From Archaeoglobi archaeon (GTDB lineage Archaea > Halobacteriota > Archaeoglobi > Archaeoglobales > Archaeoglobaceae): a stretch of DNA of 46,491 nucleotides. The notes beneath the pieces were generated by a model. It was not told the DNA's origin, did no database searches, and worked only from the letters and a program-made list of their open reading frames with translations. Below are positions 33,346 to 41,678 of this stretch, one piece after another; position 1 is the first letter of the stretch; every line of letters begins with the position of its first letter. The translations under genes were made by a program, and so were the position numbers. Location of the stretch: assembly GCA_029259415.1 (NCBI GenBank), contig JAPDIW010000031.1, forward strand, positions 1 to 46,491. The letters are read 5' to 3'.

Positions 33346-34901
33346 TACTTCCCACCCTTCTTCTCCTTCTCAGCCTTCCTGACGATGACTTTGTCGATCG
33401 TGATCTTCGCGTCCTTGATAATCAGCTTAACTCCTGCTGGAGCCGCTGAAGGAGCAGGCATCTGAAGGGCGGGGAGCTGGAATCCGGGCATCTGCATCGG
33501 CATTGGCTGCATCGCCGCTGGCTGGGCAGCAGGCTGAGCTGCTTCGGCTGCAGCCTCCTCAACAGCTTCTTCAGCCTCCTCCTCTTCCTCAACCCATCCG
33601 TTGGTAATCTTCTGTCCATCCACTGGCCTGACAACACCCTTCACCACTGGGTGATCCACCTTCTTCAGGAACTCTCTTAGCTCATCCAGTGTCTTGGCAT
33701 CCTCTTCAGTTGCAATCTTGTCCCTGATGTCGTCTGGAATGTACTTTGCGACTCTCTCTTTCAGCTCCTTCGGCATCCATACAGTTCTGTACCACCCACC
33801 GTCAGCCTGAATGAACTTCTTGCTCCTGAAGTAGGCGATACCGATACCAAGGAATCCAACAACCTGCTTTCCACCGCCAGTCTGTCCTGCCATTGTTGAG
33901 AACGTCAGACCGTTCGGTGCTGGCTCAGCGTAACCTCTGTGCACCCAGCCGATGCCGTCAACTTCTGGCATGTAGAATCCGATAACCTCGAAACAGCCAC
34001 AGCTTGTATGCGGATACTCAAAGAAGCTGTGCAGCTTTATCCTCTCGTACTCTCCACCGCTCTCCTGCTTCGCAAACTCGTTAACACCTGTGTATTCACC
34101 ACCGATCGGGTCGATACACTCACCTTTTGGAACAGCTCTGTTCGGACCTTCAGGGTCAACCTTTGCAGCAGCTCTGCCGTCGAACCAAGTTATCGCTCCA
34201 CAGAGCGAGGGTCTATCTGGGGAGACAATACAGACGTTTGTTGGAGCGAAACTCTGGCAGAGGGTACATGAGTAGAACTCGTCAACATCCTCATCGCTCA
34301 AAGCCTCAACTCTCGCATCTCTCTCCTCGAATATTGGCATCGCAAGCTCGTTGAGCAGCTTCTCAACCAAATCCTTATCAGTGATGTAAACAGCCTCAAT
34401 CTTCTCTATGAAAGGCAGCTCGTTCTTGTAGAGCATCATCGTTGCCTTGGCAATCTGGATGAGGCTCTTCAGACCCTTCTTAATAGCGTTCTTACCGATT
34501 CTGATCCAGATGTCATATCTCTGGTTGAGGTGCATGTAGCCTTCAATATAGTTCTGGAAGTCGTGGTTTCTTCTTTCAATGACAGGCTCTAGATCTGTCT
34601 CTACCATCTCACCGGCGATGTAGTAAATCATTGCATATGGATAGGTCGAACCCTCTTCCATTTCGTCAAGGTCAGGGCCGATGAGTGTGACCTTCATGTC
34701 CTCTACTTGGTCCACGGGCAGAGCCATAACGAGCTCAAAGCCGGGCTGTGTCGGACCACCAAGTTCGACGAACATGTCACCTTTTCTGATTCTTTCTCCC
34801 TCGTACATCGGAGATATGTCGAATGGGAACTCTGTCTCTTCCCCTACGCTCTCCTTGACTTTTACACCTTCCGGAATCTCTATTCTTTTTCTTTCAACCA
34901 T
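33345..34901 (-). CDS. cdhC: Acetyl-CoA decarbonylase/synthase, beta subunit (A-cluster)
   Basis: 518 residues. This subunit joins methyl, CO and CoA at the nickel A-cluster. FYSCTLCQSFAPTNVCIVSP and SLCGAITWFDG, then TSCGCFEVIGFYMPEVDGIG, provide the A-cluster cysteines (including the CGC pair). TMAGQTGGGKQVVGFLGIGI is a conserved C-terminal loop. A Gln/Pro/Met/Ala linker (about residues 440-490) leads to a tail VKLIIKDAKITIDKVIVRK. I start at ATG 34901 because GGAGGTGA is well spaced before it; the longer open frame begins in the leader. It is the first gene of the operon. Confidence 0.96.
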   Translation of the reverse strand: MVERKRIEIPEGVKVKESVGEETEFPFDISPMYEGERIRKGDMFVELGGPTQPGFELVMALPVDQVEDMKVTLIGPDLDEMEEGSTYPYAMIYYIAGEMVETDLEPVIERRNHDFQNYIEGYMHLNQRYDIWIRIGKNAIKKGLKSLIQIAKATMMLYKNELPFIEKIEAVYITDKDLVEKLLNELAMPIFEERDARVEALSDEDVDEFYSCTLCQSFAPTNVCIVSPDRPSLCGAITWFDGRAAAKVDPEGPNRAVPKGECIDPIGGEYTGVNEFAKQESGGEYERIKLHSFFEYPHTSCGCFEVIGFYMPEVDGIGWVHRGYAEPAPNGLTFSTMAGQTGGGKQVVGFLGIGIAYFRSKKFIQADGGWYRTVWMPKELKERVAKYIPDDIRDKIATEEDAKTLDELREFLKKVDHPVVKGVVRPVDGQKITNGWVEEEEEAEEAVEEAAAEAAQPAAQPAAMQPMPMQMPGFQLPALQMPAPSAAPAGVKLIIKDAKITIDKVIVRKAEKEKKGGK

Positions 34902-35070
34902 GTCTTGCTCACCTCCAAATCTACTCAAACTGTCTAGACTATACCCAAACCACAATTTTTGTTTATTTGTATTTATCGCTTTTAGCCTTTCCGCCAAACT
35001 ACACGATTCCTCACTAAGCCTGATTTTCTCAGGCTTCCTTTACGATTTTGGAGTCGTTAGAATTTAAATT
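34902..35070 (-). promoter_or_regulatory. cdh operon promoter and long leader with 5' hairpin
   Basis: A TATA box (AATTTAAATT, 35061-35070) places the transcript start near 35040. There a perfect 8-bp hairpin lies at 35016-35036: AAGCCTGA, loop of five, TCAGGCTT. The leader is then about 115-140 bases long before ATG 34901, unusual in a window where many promoters look leaderless. The hairpin could protect the mRNA 5' end or regulate it. A second AT-rich stretch near 34963-34980 is an alternative promoter. Confidence 0.5.
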
Positions 35071-35141
35071 AATCGAAAAATATTCCGTGTAGCAATTTTT
35101 TTGGTAATAATTACAACAAGTGTTAACAATAAAAAAATTGG

Positions 35142-37751
35142 TTATACTAAGTCAAGTTCGATCACATCTCCGTTTTGAACCTGCGACTCTTCTACTGTTA
35201 GCTCCTTCACAACATCCCCCGCTTTTATGTAGTACGGTGTTATTGGCTTGACAGGATAGTTGATGTCGTGTGAGTAGGGGAGTACGACTGTATAAGTGCC
35301 GTCTTCAACCTTAACAGTCTGCCAGTACTCAAAGGTTCTGTTTTGGTTAGTCTTGATTGCCGCGGTTACTGTGACTTCCGTTACATTGCCAGAAACTTTG
35401 CCAGTTACAACTGCTCCCTTAACTCTCTCGAAGATCTTGACGTAACCCGAGGGTGCAATTTTCACAGGTATTCCAATATTTTCCTGATAAAGCTGGTTGT
35501 AGGCGTACTTGTAGAGAACTTCTTGCGTGCCCATTGTTGGAGAGTAGCCGTACTGCGCTCTAGCTACTGATTCGTAGAGAGCCATCTGCAGAACCTGGCT
35601 TTCATTGTTTAGATCAACACTTGAAGAATAGGACTTCCACTCTCCGGGGTAATCGCTTTCGTAGATCATTCTGTAGTGAGACAGTCCGCTCCCATCAAAT
35701 AAATGCAGTTTGGCCTCCATTGTGTTGTAGTAAACCTCGCTTGGAATTCTGAGAGGGATTATGATGGAATTCATTGGCACGTCCCACTGGGAGCTTGCAT
35801 AACCAAACTTGCCAGACGGTGAGTAGTATAGAAATCCGCTGTAATATTTCTCCGCAAGTGGCAAATCACCTTCAGCCCAGACAGCCATGGCATAGAACTT
35901 TCCGGTTTCCATCTCAATGTCGCTAACGACATACCTCACGTTGAGTTCGTCAGCCACCCACTCCGCATAACTTTCGTTTTCAGCAGTAAAGAATGAAGAC
36001 GCTCCCGGAACGTTGTTGTACTTGTTTCCTATGCCTGCCTGGAATGGATTCGCTATGGGCATGCGGTGGGCGATGCTCTCAATCCAGTGTCCGTAGTCCC
36101 ACCAACTTATAACCCCATAAGTCTCAAATGGGTAGTCAAAAGGTTCTCTGTTGCTCTGAGGTGTGGGGTAGAGTTGCAGATAGTACTTATCGTATTTGTC
36201 TCCATCTGGCGTGTTCTCTTTCATCCATAACATCGCATCATACCACTGCTTGTTCGGTCCACCCGCGTAGGAACTCTGGGCATCCGCCAGGATGTAGGTG
36301 GGGTAGATTGCAGCTAAAGCGATTAAAACAGCGAATGCAACTCTGACATAGCTGAACTTGTTCTTTGCTCCTAAGGCATTCTCCAGAACTTTGTAGAGGT
36401 GTAACTTGTCGAAGACTACGGAGATAACTAAGGCGGAATACACCGCAACTACGGCTGCGAAGTAGTATGCAAACCTGTTCTGCCCCCATAGGGCTATGAA
36501 CATCAGTACAGCCCAAATCAGGATGCTCAACTCCACAAAGTTCCTTCTCCTTATAACCCTGTATGCGGAGTAAAAAATTCCTACCATTCCGAAAAAGAAC
36601 AGGCTACCGAAGTGCAGAACTGCATTCGCAAGAGTGAACTCTCCATTGTGAGTGAAGAAGAAGGGGTAAACTTCTGCAACTGTCAATGCTCCTCCCTTAG
36701 GCTGAACGACACCTATTATAGAGAGAATATTTCTCGCAAAGTCGGGCATTATAGTGAAAAATACTCCAACGATTATAGCGGTGATGACTATGACCGCCAC
36801 CGGCATTCCTTTCTTTCCCAAACCCAATTTATCAAAAAATCCTGCCTCATTCCACCTTTCTGTCTGGTAGAATACAGCAACAATCACAACTGAGCCAGCT
36901 AAGACGAGAAGTTGGAATGGTGAGTAGTGAACCCTGCTGAATCCGGGATAGTTGAAGGCAAAGGGTAGGTAAATCAGCGCAGCTACCGCAAAAGTTATCA
37001 CAGCCACAAGTGAGAGGTTTTTCCTGTCAGCATTGATGAGCTCTCCCAGAACAAAGGCAAAGAATATGAAAGACAGCAGAATTGGGGCTACGATGAATCC
37101 AGCTCCCCAGGCCAGAATGTAAAGCCCTACACAGATGCCAGCAATTACTGGATATATAAGCTGGTTTGCGTTGAGATTATCCTTAACGTCCCTATCCTTC
37201 CATCTGTTGTATGCCAGCATGAACGTTCCGAGAGCTGAGACCTGCCAGAATGCTTCCCAGATGTGGTGGTCGTTGAAGCCGAGAATGCTTCTCTGCAGGA
37301 ACTGTCCAGGAACAATAGCGATAAGAAAAGCTGCCAGTACAGCGGTTCTCTTATCGAATACTTCCCTCGTAAGCAGATAAACGGGCAAGATCGCCAGAAT
37401 GCCACCTATTGCAGGAATGAATGCAAGAACTGTTCTTAAGCTCTCACCACTTGTTGCGTTGAAAATTATCCCGGCTATTGATCCAAGGTAAACAAGGAAA
37501 GGCCCGAAGTGTGTGTAGGAGCCGTAAGGGTAGTGGGTGAAAGGATCAAACCATATTCTGTGCGGGAAGTTGTGTATTGTGTTCTCTATAAGCCTGTAGT
37601 AGTACCAAGGGTCGTTTCCACCAAGCCTTACAGTCCATGTAAACACACTATCCCAGGGATTCAGAATCCTCAGCTTTAATGAAATCAAAGCAGCGATAAC
37701 AAGGATAGGCAGGTGCCAGTATTTTTTGATCAAATCGTCAACATTCTGCAT
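35142..37751 (-). CDS. aglB: Oligosaccharyltransferase AglB (STT3 family)
   Basis: 869 residues. The N-terminal half holds about 13 membrane helices; the first outer loop has RLGGNDPWYYYRLIENTIHN with the metal-binding aspartate. The outer domain has SWWDYGHWIES, the WWDYG motif that reads the Asn of the N-x-S/T sequon. The long C-terminal beta-rich domain (about residues 680-869; VKIAPSGYVKIFERVKGAVV) fits the long AglB form. The enzyme moves an oligosaccharide from a dolichol carrier onto surface proteins. It reads away from dph5. Confidence 0.97.
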   Translation of the reverse strand: MQNVDDLIKKYWHLPILVIAALISLKLRILNPWDSVFTWTVRLGGNDPWYYYRLIENTIHNFPHRIWFDPFTHYPYGSYTHFGPFLVYLGSIAGIIFNATSGESLRTVLAFIPAIGGILAILPVYLLTREVFDKRTAVLAAFLIAIVPGQFLQRSILGFNDHHIWEAFWQVSALGTFMLAYNRWKDRDVKDNLNANQLIYPVIAGICVGLYILAWGAGFIVAPILLSFIFFAFVLGELINADRKNLSLVAVITFAVAALIYLPFAFNYPGFSRVHYSPFQLLVLAGSVVIVAVFYQTERWNEAGFFDKLGLGKKGMPVAVIVITAIIVGVFFTIMPDFARNILSIIGVVQPKGGALTVAEVYPFFFTHNGEFTLANAVLHFGSLFFFGMVGIFYSAYRVIRRRNFVELSILIWAVLMFIALWGQNRFAYYFAAVVAVYSALVISVVFDKLHLYKVLENALGAKNKFSYVRVAFAVLIALAAIYPTYILADAQSSYAGGPNKQWYDAMLWMKENTPDGDKYDKYYLQLYPTPQSNREPFDYPFETYGVISWWDYGHWIESIAHRMPIANPFQAGIGNKYNNVPGASSFFTAENESYAEWVADELNVRYVVSDIEMETGKFYAMAVWAEGDLPLAEKYYSGFLYYSPSGKFGYASSQWDVPMNSIIIPLRIPSEVYYNTMEAKLHLFDGSGLSHYRMIYESDYPGEWKSYSSSVDLNNESQVLQMALYESVARAQYGYSPTMGTQEVLYKYAYNQLYQENIGIPVKIAPSGYVKIFERVKGAVVTGKVSGNVTEVTVTAAIKTNQNRTFEYWQTVKVEDGTYTVVLPYSHDINYPVKPITPYYIKAGDVVKELTVEESQVQNGDVIELDLV

Positions 37752-37791
37752 GGCAGAAAAAGTAAAATGCTTAATTTAAACTTTCTGATAG

Positions 37792-38547
37792 ATGCTGACC
37801 TTCGTGGGGCTTGGACTGTGGGATGCAAGAGATGTCTCCGTTAAAGGGTTTGAAACTGTCAGAGAGGCCGATGAGGTCTATGTTGAGTTCTACACTTCAA
37901 AGCTTGTGAGCAGTATCGACGAAATGGAGGAGTTCTTCGGGAAGAAAATTATCGAACTTGAGAGGAGTGATCTTGAAGAAAACAGCCATATGCTGATTGA
38001 GAGGGCAAAAAACAAAAATGTTGTTCTGCTTGTACCCGGAGACCCCATGGTTGCCACAACACACTCCGCCCTCAGACTTGAGGCTGAGAGAAGTGGTGTG
38101 AGGACGAGAATAATTCACGGAGCAAGCATAATCAGCGCTGTCTGCGGGTTGACGGGACTCCACAACTACCGCTTTGGAAAGTCTGCCACTGTAAGCTGGC
38201 ACAAGTCCGAGACGCCAGTAAAGGTCGTAAATGCGAACAGAAGTATCGATGCTCACACCTTGCTGTTTCTCGACCTCCATCCAGAGCCGATGACTATAAA
38301 GCAAGCCGTAAAGCAGCTAATTTCGATGGATGATTCGATGAAGGACGTTTACGCCGTAGGCATAGCGAGAGCGGGTAGTGATGATTCGTTGATAAAATGC
38401 GACAAACTCGAAACTCTGAAAAACATCGATTTTGGCAAACCTCTCCACGTGATAGTTGTTCTTGCAAAAACGCTGCACTTCATGGAGTTTGAGTGCTTGA
38501 GAGAGTTTGCAGACGCCCCTCCTGAACTGGAGAGGCTGGTAGCATGA
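37792..38547 (+). CDS. dphB: Diphthine synthase
   Basis: 251 residues. It methylates the modified histidine of elongation factor 2 with SAM on the way to diphthamide. The start MLTFVGLGLWDARDVSVKG and VVLLVPGDPMVATTHSALRL are the SAM-binding loops of the tetrapyrrole-methylase fold. ARAGSDDSLIKCDKLETLKN and FGKPLHVIVVLAKTLHFME are typical of Dph5. ATGA overlap with a 29-residue ORF downstream begins a chain of coupled genes. Confidence 0.95.
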   Translation: MLTFVGLGLWDARDVSVKGFETVREADEVYVEFYTSKLVSSIDEMEEFFGKKIIELERSDLEENSHMLIERAKNKNVVLLVPGDPMVATTHSALRLEAERSGVRTRIIHGASIISAVCGLTGLHNYRFGKSATVSWHKSETPVKVVNANRSIDAHTLLFLDLHPEPMTIKQAVKQLISMDDSMKDVYAVGIARAGSDDSLIKCDKLETLKNIDFGKPLHVIVVLAKTLHFMEFECLREFADAPPELERLVA

Positions 38548-38633
38548 TGCTTCCGGAAAGGGAGAAGTGGGGGTTGCTCTTGCTTCTTCTTGGCTTCTTA
38601 CTCGCCGTTTACATTCACTGGAGGTATTCGTGA
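38544..38633 (+). CDS. 29-residue single-span membrane microprotein
   Basis: The ATG overlaps the dphB stop (ATGA) and the TGA overlaps the next ATG (TGATG). The product reads MMLPEREKWGLLLLLLGFLL followed by AVYIHWRYS: a polar start, a leucine-rich helix and a short aromatic-basic tail. Tight coupling on both sides argues that it is translated. Function is unknown. Confidence 0.6.
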   Translation: MMLPEREKWGLLLLLLGFLLAVYIHWRYS

Positions 38634-39277
38634 TGAAAATTCCCAGAAGCTTTGAGGAAATTTTGGAGCATTTTGGCGGGCTGATTGATGATGTAACTGC
38701 AAGACTGCTAGAAAGCTATGCAGAGGGAAAGGCTGTAAGGGTAAGCGAGGCTCTGAGCAAAAGCGGCAGGGTCGTTGTTGAGGGTAAAGTTCTGAGGGTC
38801 TTTCCCGTAAGACACTTCGATAAGAATGGCAGGAAAGGGAAAGTTGGCAGTGTAATCATTGAAGACGACCAAAAGGTCAGAGTGAACTTCTGGAATGAGG
38901 CTGCTGAGGTGATAGATGCGGGAGATATAATGGAAGGAGTGAGGGTAAAGCTGAGAGGCTACTCAAGAAACGGAGAGATACACGTCAACAGCCTTTCTGA
39001 GGTGGAAGTTTTTCTCGACTTTGTGAGCGTTTCAGAACTTGCTGAGAAAGAAGGAGAGAGAGTGAACGTTAAGGGATTTGTTACAGGCCTTGGAGAACCG
39101 GAAAAGGCGAGAGAAATTTACATTTCGGATGAAACAGGCAGGGTGAGAGTTTTGCTGGAAAACGAGAGTTTTTACTTTGCGGTTGACATAGGCACTTATG
39201 TAGAGATCTACAACGCTCTCGTTAGAGACAGCACGATTTATGTGGACAGAAATTCGAGGTTTATTGTTGGAGAATAG
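38633..39277 (+). CDS. RPA-like protein with two OB folds
   Basis: 214 residues from ATG 38633, chosen for its TGATG coupling to the microprotein; the frame open further upstream lacks support. After a helical start (FEEILEHFGGLIDDVTARLL), the first OB fold (RVVVEGKVLRVFPVRHFDKN to VRVNFWNEAAEVIDAGD) and the second (RVNVKGFVTGLGEP to YISDETGRVRVLLEN) follow the pattern of single-stranded-DNA-binding RPA/SSB proteins of archaea. The last 40 bases overlap the convergent DUF123 gene. Confidence 0.75.
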   Translation: MKIPRSFEEILEHFGGLIDDVTARLLESYAEGKAVRVSEALSKSGRVVVEGKVLRVFPVRHFDKNGRKGKVGSVIIEDDQKVRVNFWNEAAEVIDAGDIMEGVRVKLRGYSRNGEIHVNSLSEVEVFLDFVSVSELAEKEGERVNVKGFVTGLGEPEKAREIYISDETGRVRVLLENESFYFAVDIGTYVEIYNALVRDSTIYVDRNSRFIVGE

Positions 39278-39591
39278 AAGAGGTGGGATTTACACTTACA
39301 GTCGGAGCATCCGAATCCGTTAACTCTTTCAAAATTTTTGAATTTTTGGGCGAGGGTGCACTCCTGTTCTCTAAAGAGGATTGCTCCTATAACTTCCATT
39401 CTCGTCGAGATGTAGTCAATGTGCCACCTTTTTGTCTTTTTTTGAGAGAAATGCCTCTTGATTCTGTGCACACCGCTTTTGGCACTTCCAACATAGTAGT
39501 AGTAACCCTTTCTGAAGGAGATGACACCTAATGCTCCAACCTTGGTTTTGAAGTCTTTTTGGCAGTAAAGCAGAAGAACGTAGGAGGTCAT
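39238..39591 (-). CDS. DUF123 (GIY-YIG-like) protein
   Basis: 117 residues. SYVLLLYCQKDFKTKVGALG, KGYYYYVGSAKSGVHRIKRH and KTKRWHIDYI are the conserved segments of DUF123, related to the GIY-YIG endonuclease fold (YYYYVGSA replaces GIY...YIG). Cysteines near the end (GCSDCKC) may bind a metal. Studied members are small nucleases or endonuclease III-associated domains; activity here is inferred. It overlaps the RPA-like gene by 40 bases. Confidence 0.85.
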   Translation of the reverse strand: MTSYVLLLYCQKDFKTKVGALGVISFRKGYYYYVGSAKSGVHRIKRHFSQKKTKRWHIDYISTRMEVIGAILFREQECTLAQKFKNFERVNGFGCSDCKCKSHLFYSPTINLEFLST

Positions 39592-39640
39592 GTCAGTAAC
39601 TTAGAGCCAAGATTTTATATTTTGGTGATACGGGTAATCC

Positions 39641-40399
39641 ATGAGATGGTCAGTCATACTACTCGCATCACTTCTGGTTCTCTGCACGTCTCTGCCAGCT
39701 GAGGAGCTTTCAAGGGAAGAGTACTGCAGTAAAGTCTGGAGGTACGACCACGAGTGCGCTCTGGACTACCTTTTGAGTGATACGGAAGTTCAGAAGGTTG
39801 CCAGCGTTGCAGAAAAGCTGAAAGGAGAGGACTGCAAGGATACCGCATGGAAAATCCTTGAGTGGGAATATGAGCATTTGAGCTACGATTTCGAAAAGGC
39901 AAACCTCCCACCCCCGCAAATCGTTGTGAAAGGAGAAGATGTGGAAGTTTACGATTCAGGGAGATACATTCAGACGCCATATGAAACAATACTGAGAGGA
40001 AAGGGAATCTGCACGGATTACGCCTTTCTAACACTCGCACTGCTTAAATACAACGGGTGTGAAGGTTATCTGGTTAACGTAACTTTTGAGAACGATGAAA
40101 TGGGGCACGTTGCTGCAGCGATCCTCGTTAACGGAACCTACTTTATTCTCGATCAGCACCTTCCACCTTTCGACCCGGAAGACTACTTCATTAAGTGGCT
40201 TAATGACGGAAAGAGGATCAAAAAAGCTGAAATCATCATTGGCGGCAACACCACACTCCTTGACCTGACCACTGGTTACTCAGCAAGCGAAAAAGATGCT
40301 GAGTCACTTGAATCCAAGCTATACTCCTACTTTGAGAGCATGGGGATGAAGAGAGACTCAAGACTGAACGGAAAGGTTTTACCACCCGGCTTAATTTGA
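39641..40399 (+). CDS. Exported transglutaminase-like (cysteine protease fold) protein
   Basis: 252 residues. MRWSVILLASLLVLCTSLPA is a signal peptide. The catalytic triad of the transglutaminase-like fold is visible: Cys in LRGKGICTDYAFLTLALL, His in EMGHVAAAILVNG and Asp in YFILDQHLPPF. Paired cysteines at the N-terminus (EEYCSK, DHECAL, GEDCKD) could form disulfides outside the cell. Substrate is unknown; archaeal members are probably proteases rather than cross-linkers. It is followed by a 51-residue ORF. Confidence 0.8.
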   Translation: MRWSVILLASLLVLCTSLPAEELSREEYCSKVWRYDHECALDYLLSDTEVQKVASVAEKLKGEDCKDTAWKILEWEYEHLSYDFEKANLPPPQIVVKGEDVEVYDSGRYIQTPYETILRGKGICTDYAFLTLALLKYNGCEGYLVNVTFENDEMGHVAAAILVNGTYFILDQHLPPFDPEDYFIKWLNDGKRIKKAEIIIGGNTTLLDLTTGYSASEKDAESLESKLYSYFESMGMKRDSRLNGKVLPPGLI

Positions 40400-40426
40400 G
40401 AATATAACCCTCTCTGTAGCCTTGAA

Positions 40427-40582
40427 ATGTCTGAATACTATCATCCCGAATTTGAAAAGCAGTACGCCGAGCACATCTTCAAAGTCCTCAAGGGAAAAAT
40501 CGAAGACAGATACAGAGCGTTCAACCTAGATGTGTCAATTAACAGAGGTAATTTCGAAATAGTCCTTTACCTTGCAAGATAA
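40427..40582 (+). CDS. Small 51-residue protein upstream of nob1
   Basis: ATG 40427 to TAA 40582. The sequence is MSEYYHPEFEKQYAEHIFKV, then LKGKIEDRYRAFNLDVSINR and a closing beta strand (GNFEIVLYLAR): an amphipathic helix followed by two strands, compact and well charged. A TATA-like AATATAA at about 40400-40406 lies some 25 bases upstream. I do not recognise the family. Confidence 0.6.
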   Translation: MSEYYHPEFEKQYAEHIFKVLKGKIEDRYRAFNLDVSINRGNFEIVLYLAR

Positions 40583-40615
40583 GGAGAGAGTAAGGGTTAT
40601 TTATAATGGGCTTAA

Positions 40616-41104
40616 ATGAAATGTGTGGAAGTGCACGTCATAGACTCCAGTGCAATCTTCCAGAGGAAGGCCGTTTACAAAAACATGGTTACTGTGCCTG
40701 AGGTAGTGGCGGAAATCCTTGACGAGGCTTCAGCGCTCTATTTCAGCGTGAAAAACCTGAGGGTTGAGGAGGCAAGTCCGGAAAGCGTTGAGAAGGTTAA
40801 AGAGGCTGCAAGAAGAACTGGAGACATACACAAGCTTTCCGATACGGACATAAAGGTTCTGGCAAAGGCTCTTGATGAAATTGAAAAGGAAAATGAAGTG
40901 GTTCTTGTGACTGATGATTACGCAATCCAGAACGTTGCCATGAGCCTAGGGATAAGGTTCGATGGCATTCTGCACAGGCGAATATCAAAAGAGTTTAAAT
41001 GGGTAAAGGTATGTAGGGGATGTGGTAGAAAGATTGAGTCTGAAGTGTGCCCGGTTTGTGGGAGTGAAGCTGTAATTAGGAGGGTTAAAAATGACAAAAA
41101 TTGA
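40616..41104 (+). CDS. nob1: Nob1-type rRNA endonuclease (PIN domain plus zinc ribbon)
   Basis: 162 residues. VHVIDSSAIFQRKAVYKNMV opens the PIN domain with its first aspartate, KLSDTDIKVLAKALDEI and VLVTDDYAIQNVAMSLG supply the other acidic residues. CRGCGRKIESEVCPVCGSE is the zinc ribbon. Archaeal Nob1 cuts the 3' end of 16S rRNA during small-subunit maturation. ATG 40616 is close to TATA TTATTTATAA; GTG 40625 could be a leaderless start. It overlaps the next gene by 14 bases. Confidence 0.93.
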   Translation: MKCVEVHVIDSSAIFQRKAVYKNMVTVPEVVAEILDEASALYFSVKNLRVEEASPESVEKVKEAARRTGDIHKLSDTDIKVLAKALDEIEKENEVVLVTDDYAIQNVAMSLGIRFDGILHRRISKEFKWVKVCRGCGRKIESEVCPVCGSEAVIRRVKNDKN

Positions 41105-41678
41105 AACTTTAGTTGAGAGGGCCAGAAGGCTTAAGGAGAAGGGTTTAACGACCGAGGAAATTGCGGACGAGCTGAACGTGTCGAGAGAGACAGCTTTGTG
41201 GCTAATCACAAGGGTTGGTGAGACTCCACCTTCTGATATCTACGTTGAGTGGAGGGAGCTAACGAAGCCTTCAAGGCTTAGGCTGATTGCAATGGCAATG
41301 GTGGATATGATAGCGAATGAAGTGAGAGAGGATATTGATGTCGTGGTCGGCATTGCTACAAGCGGAATCCCTCTTGCGGCACTGGTTGCGGAAGAACTGG
41401 GATGTGAGTTCACAATCTACTATCCAAGAAAGTTCAAGACCGAGGAAGAGAAGCCGAAAGGCGGAATTCTCAGCGAAAACTTTGCCAGAGTTGCGGGGAA
41501 GAAGTGTGCAATTGTTGATGACATCACCTCTACCGGGAGGTCGATAAAGGAGGCTATAGAGGTCATTGAGGCTAACGACGGAAAAGCTGTTTGTGCAGCA
41601 GTAATTGTAAACAAAAGAGGAGGAAACGAGATAGAGGGGATTCCACTGCTAAGTATGCTGAAGATTCTGAGGATATAA
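41091..41678 (+). CDS. PyrE-like regulator with HTH and phosphoribosyltransferase domain (GfcR-like)
   Basis: 195 residues. An N-terminal helix-turn-helix (LTTEEIADELNVSRETALWL) precedes a type I phosphoribosyltransferase fold. CAIVDDITSTGRSIKEAIEV is the PRPP-binding motif, and VVVGIATSGIPLAALVAEEL the pyrophosphate loop. This is the architecture of archaeal GfcR proteins, one-component regulators known from haloarchaeal sugar metabolism and annotated as orotate phosphoribosyltransferase-like. The stop overlaps the glycosyltransferase start (TAATG). Confidence 0.88.
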   Translation: MTKIETLVERARRLKEKGLTTEEIADELNVSRETALWLITRVGETPPSDIYVEWRELTKPSRLRLIAMAMVDMIANEVREDIDVVVGIATSGIPLAALVAEELGCEFTIYYPRKFKTEEEKPKGGILSENFARVAGKKCAIVDDITSTGRSIKEAIEVIEANDGKAVCAAVIVNKRGGNEIEGIPLLSMLKILRI

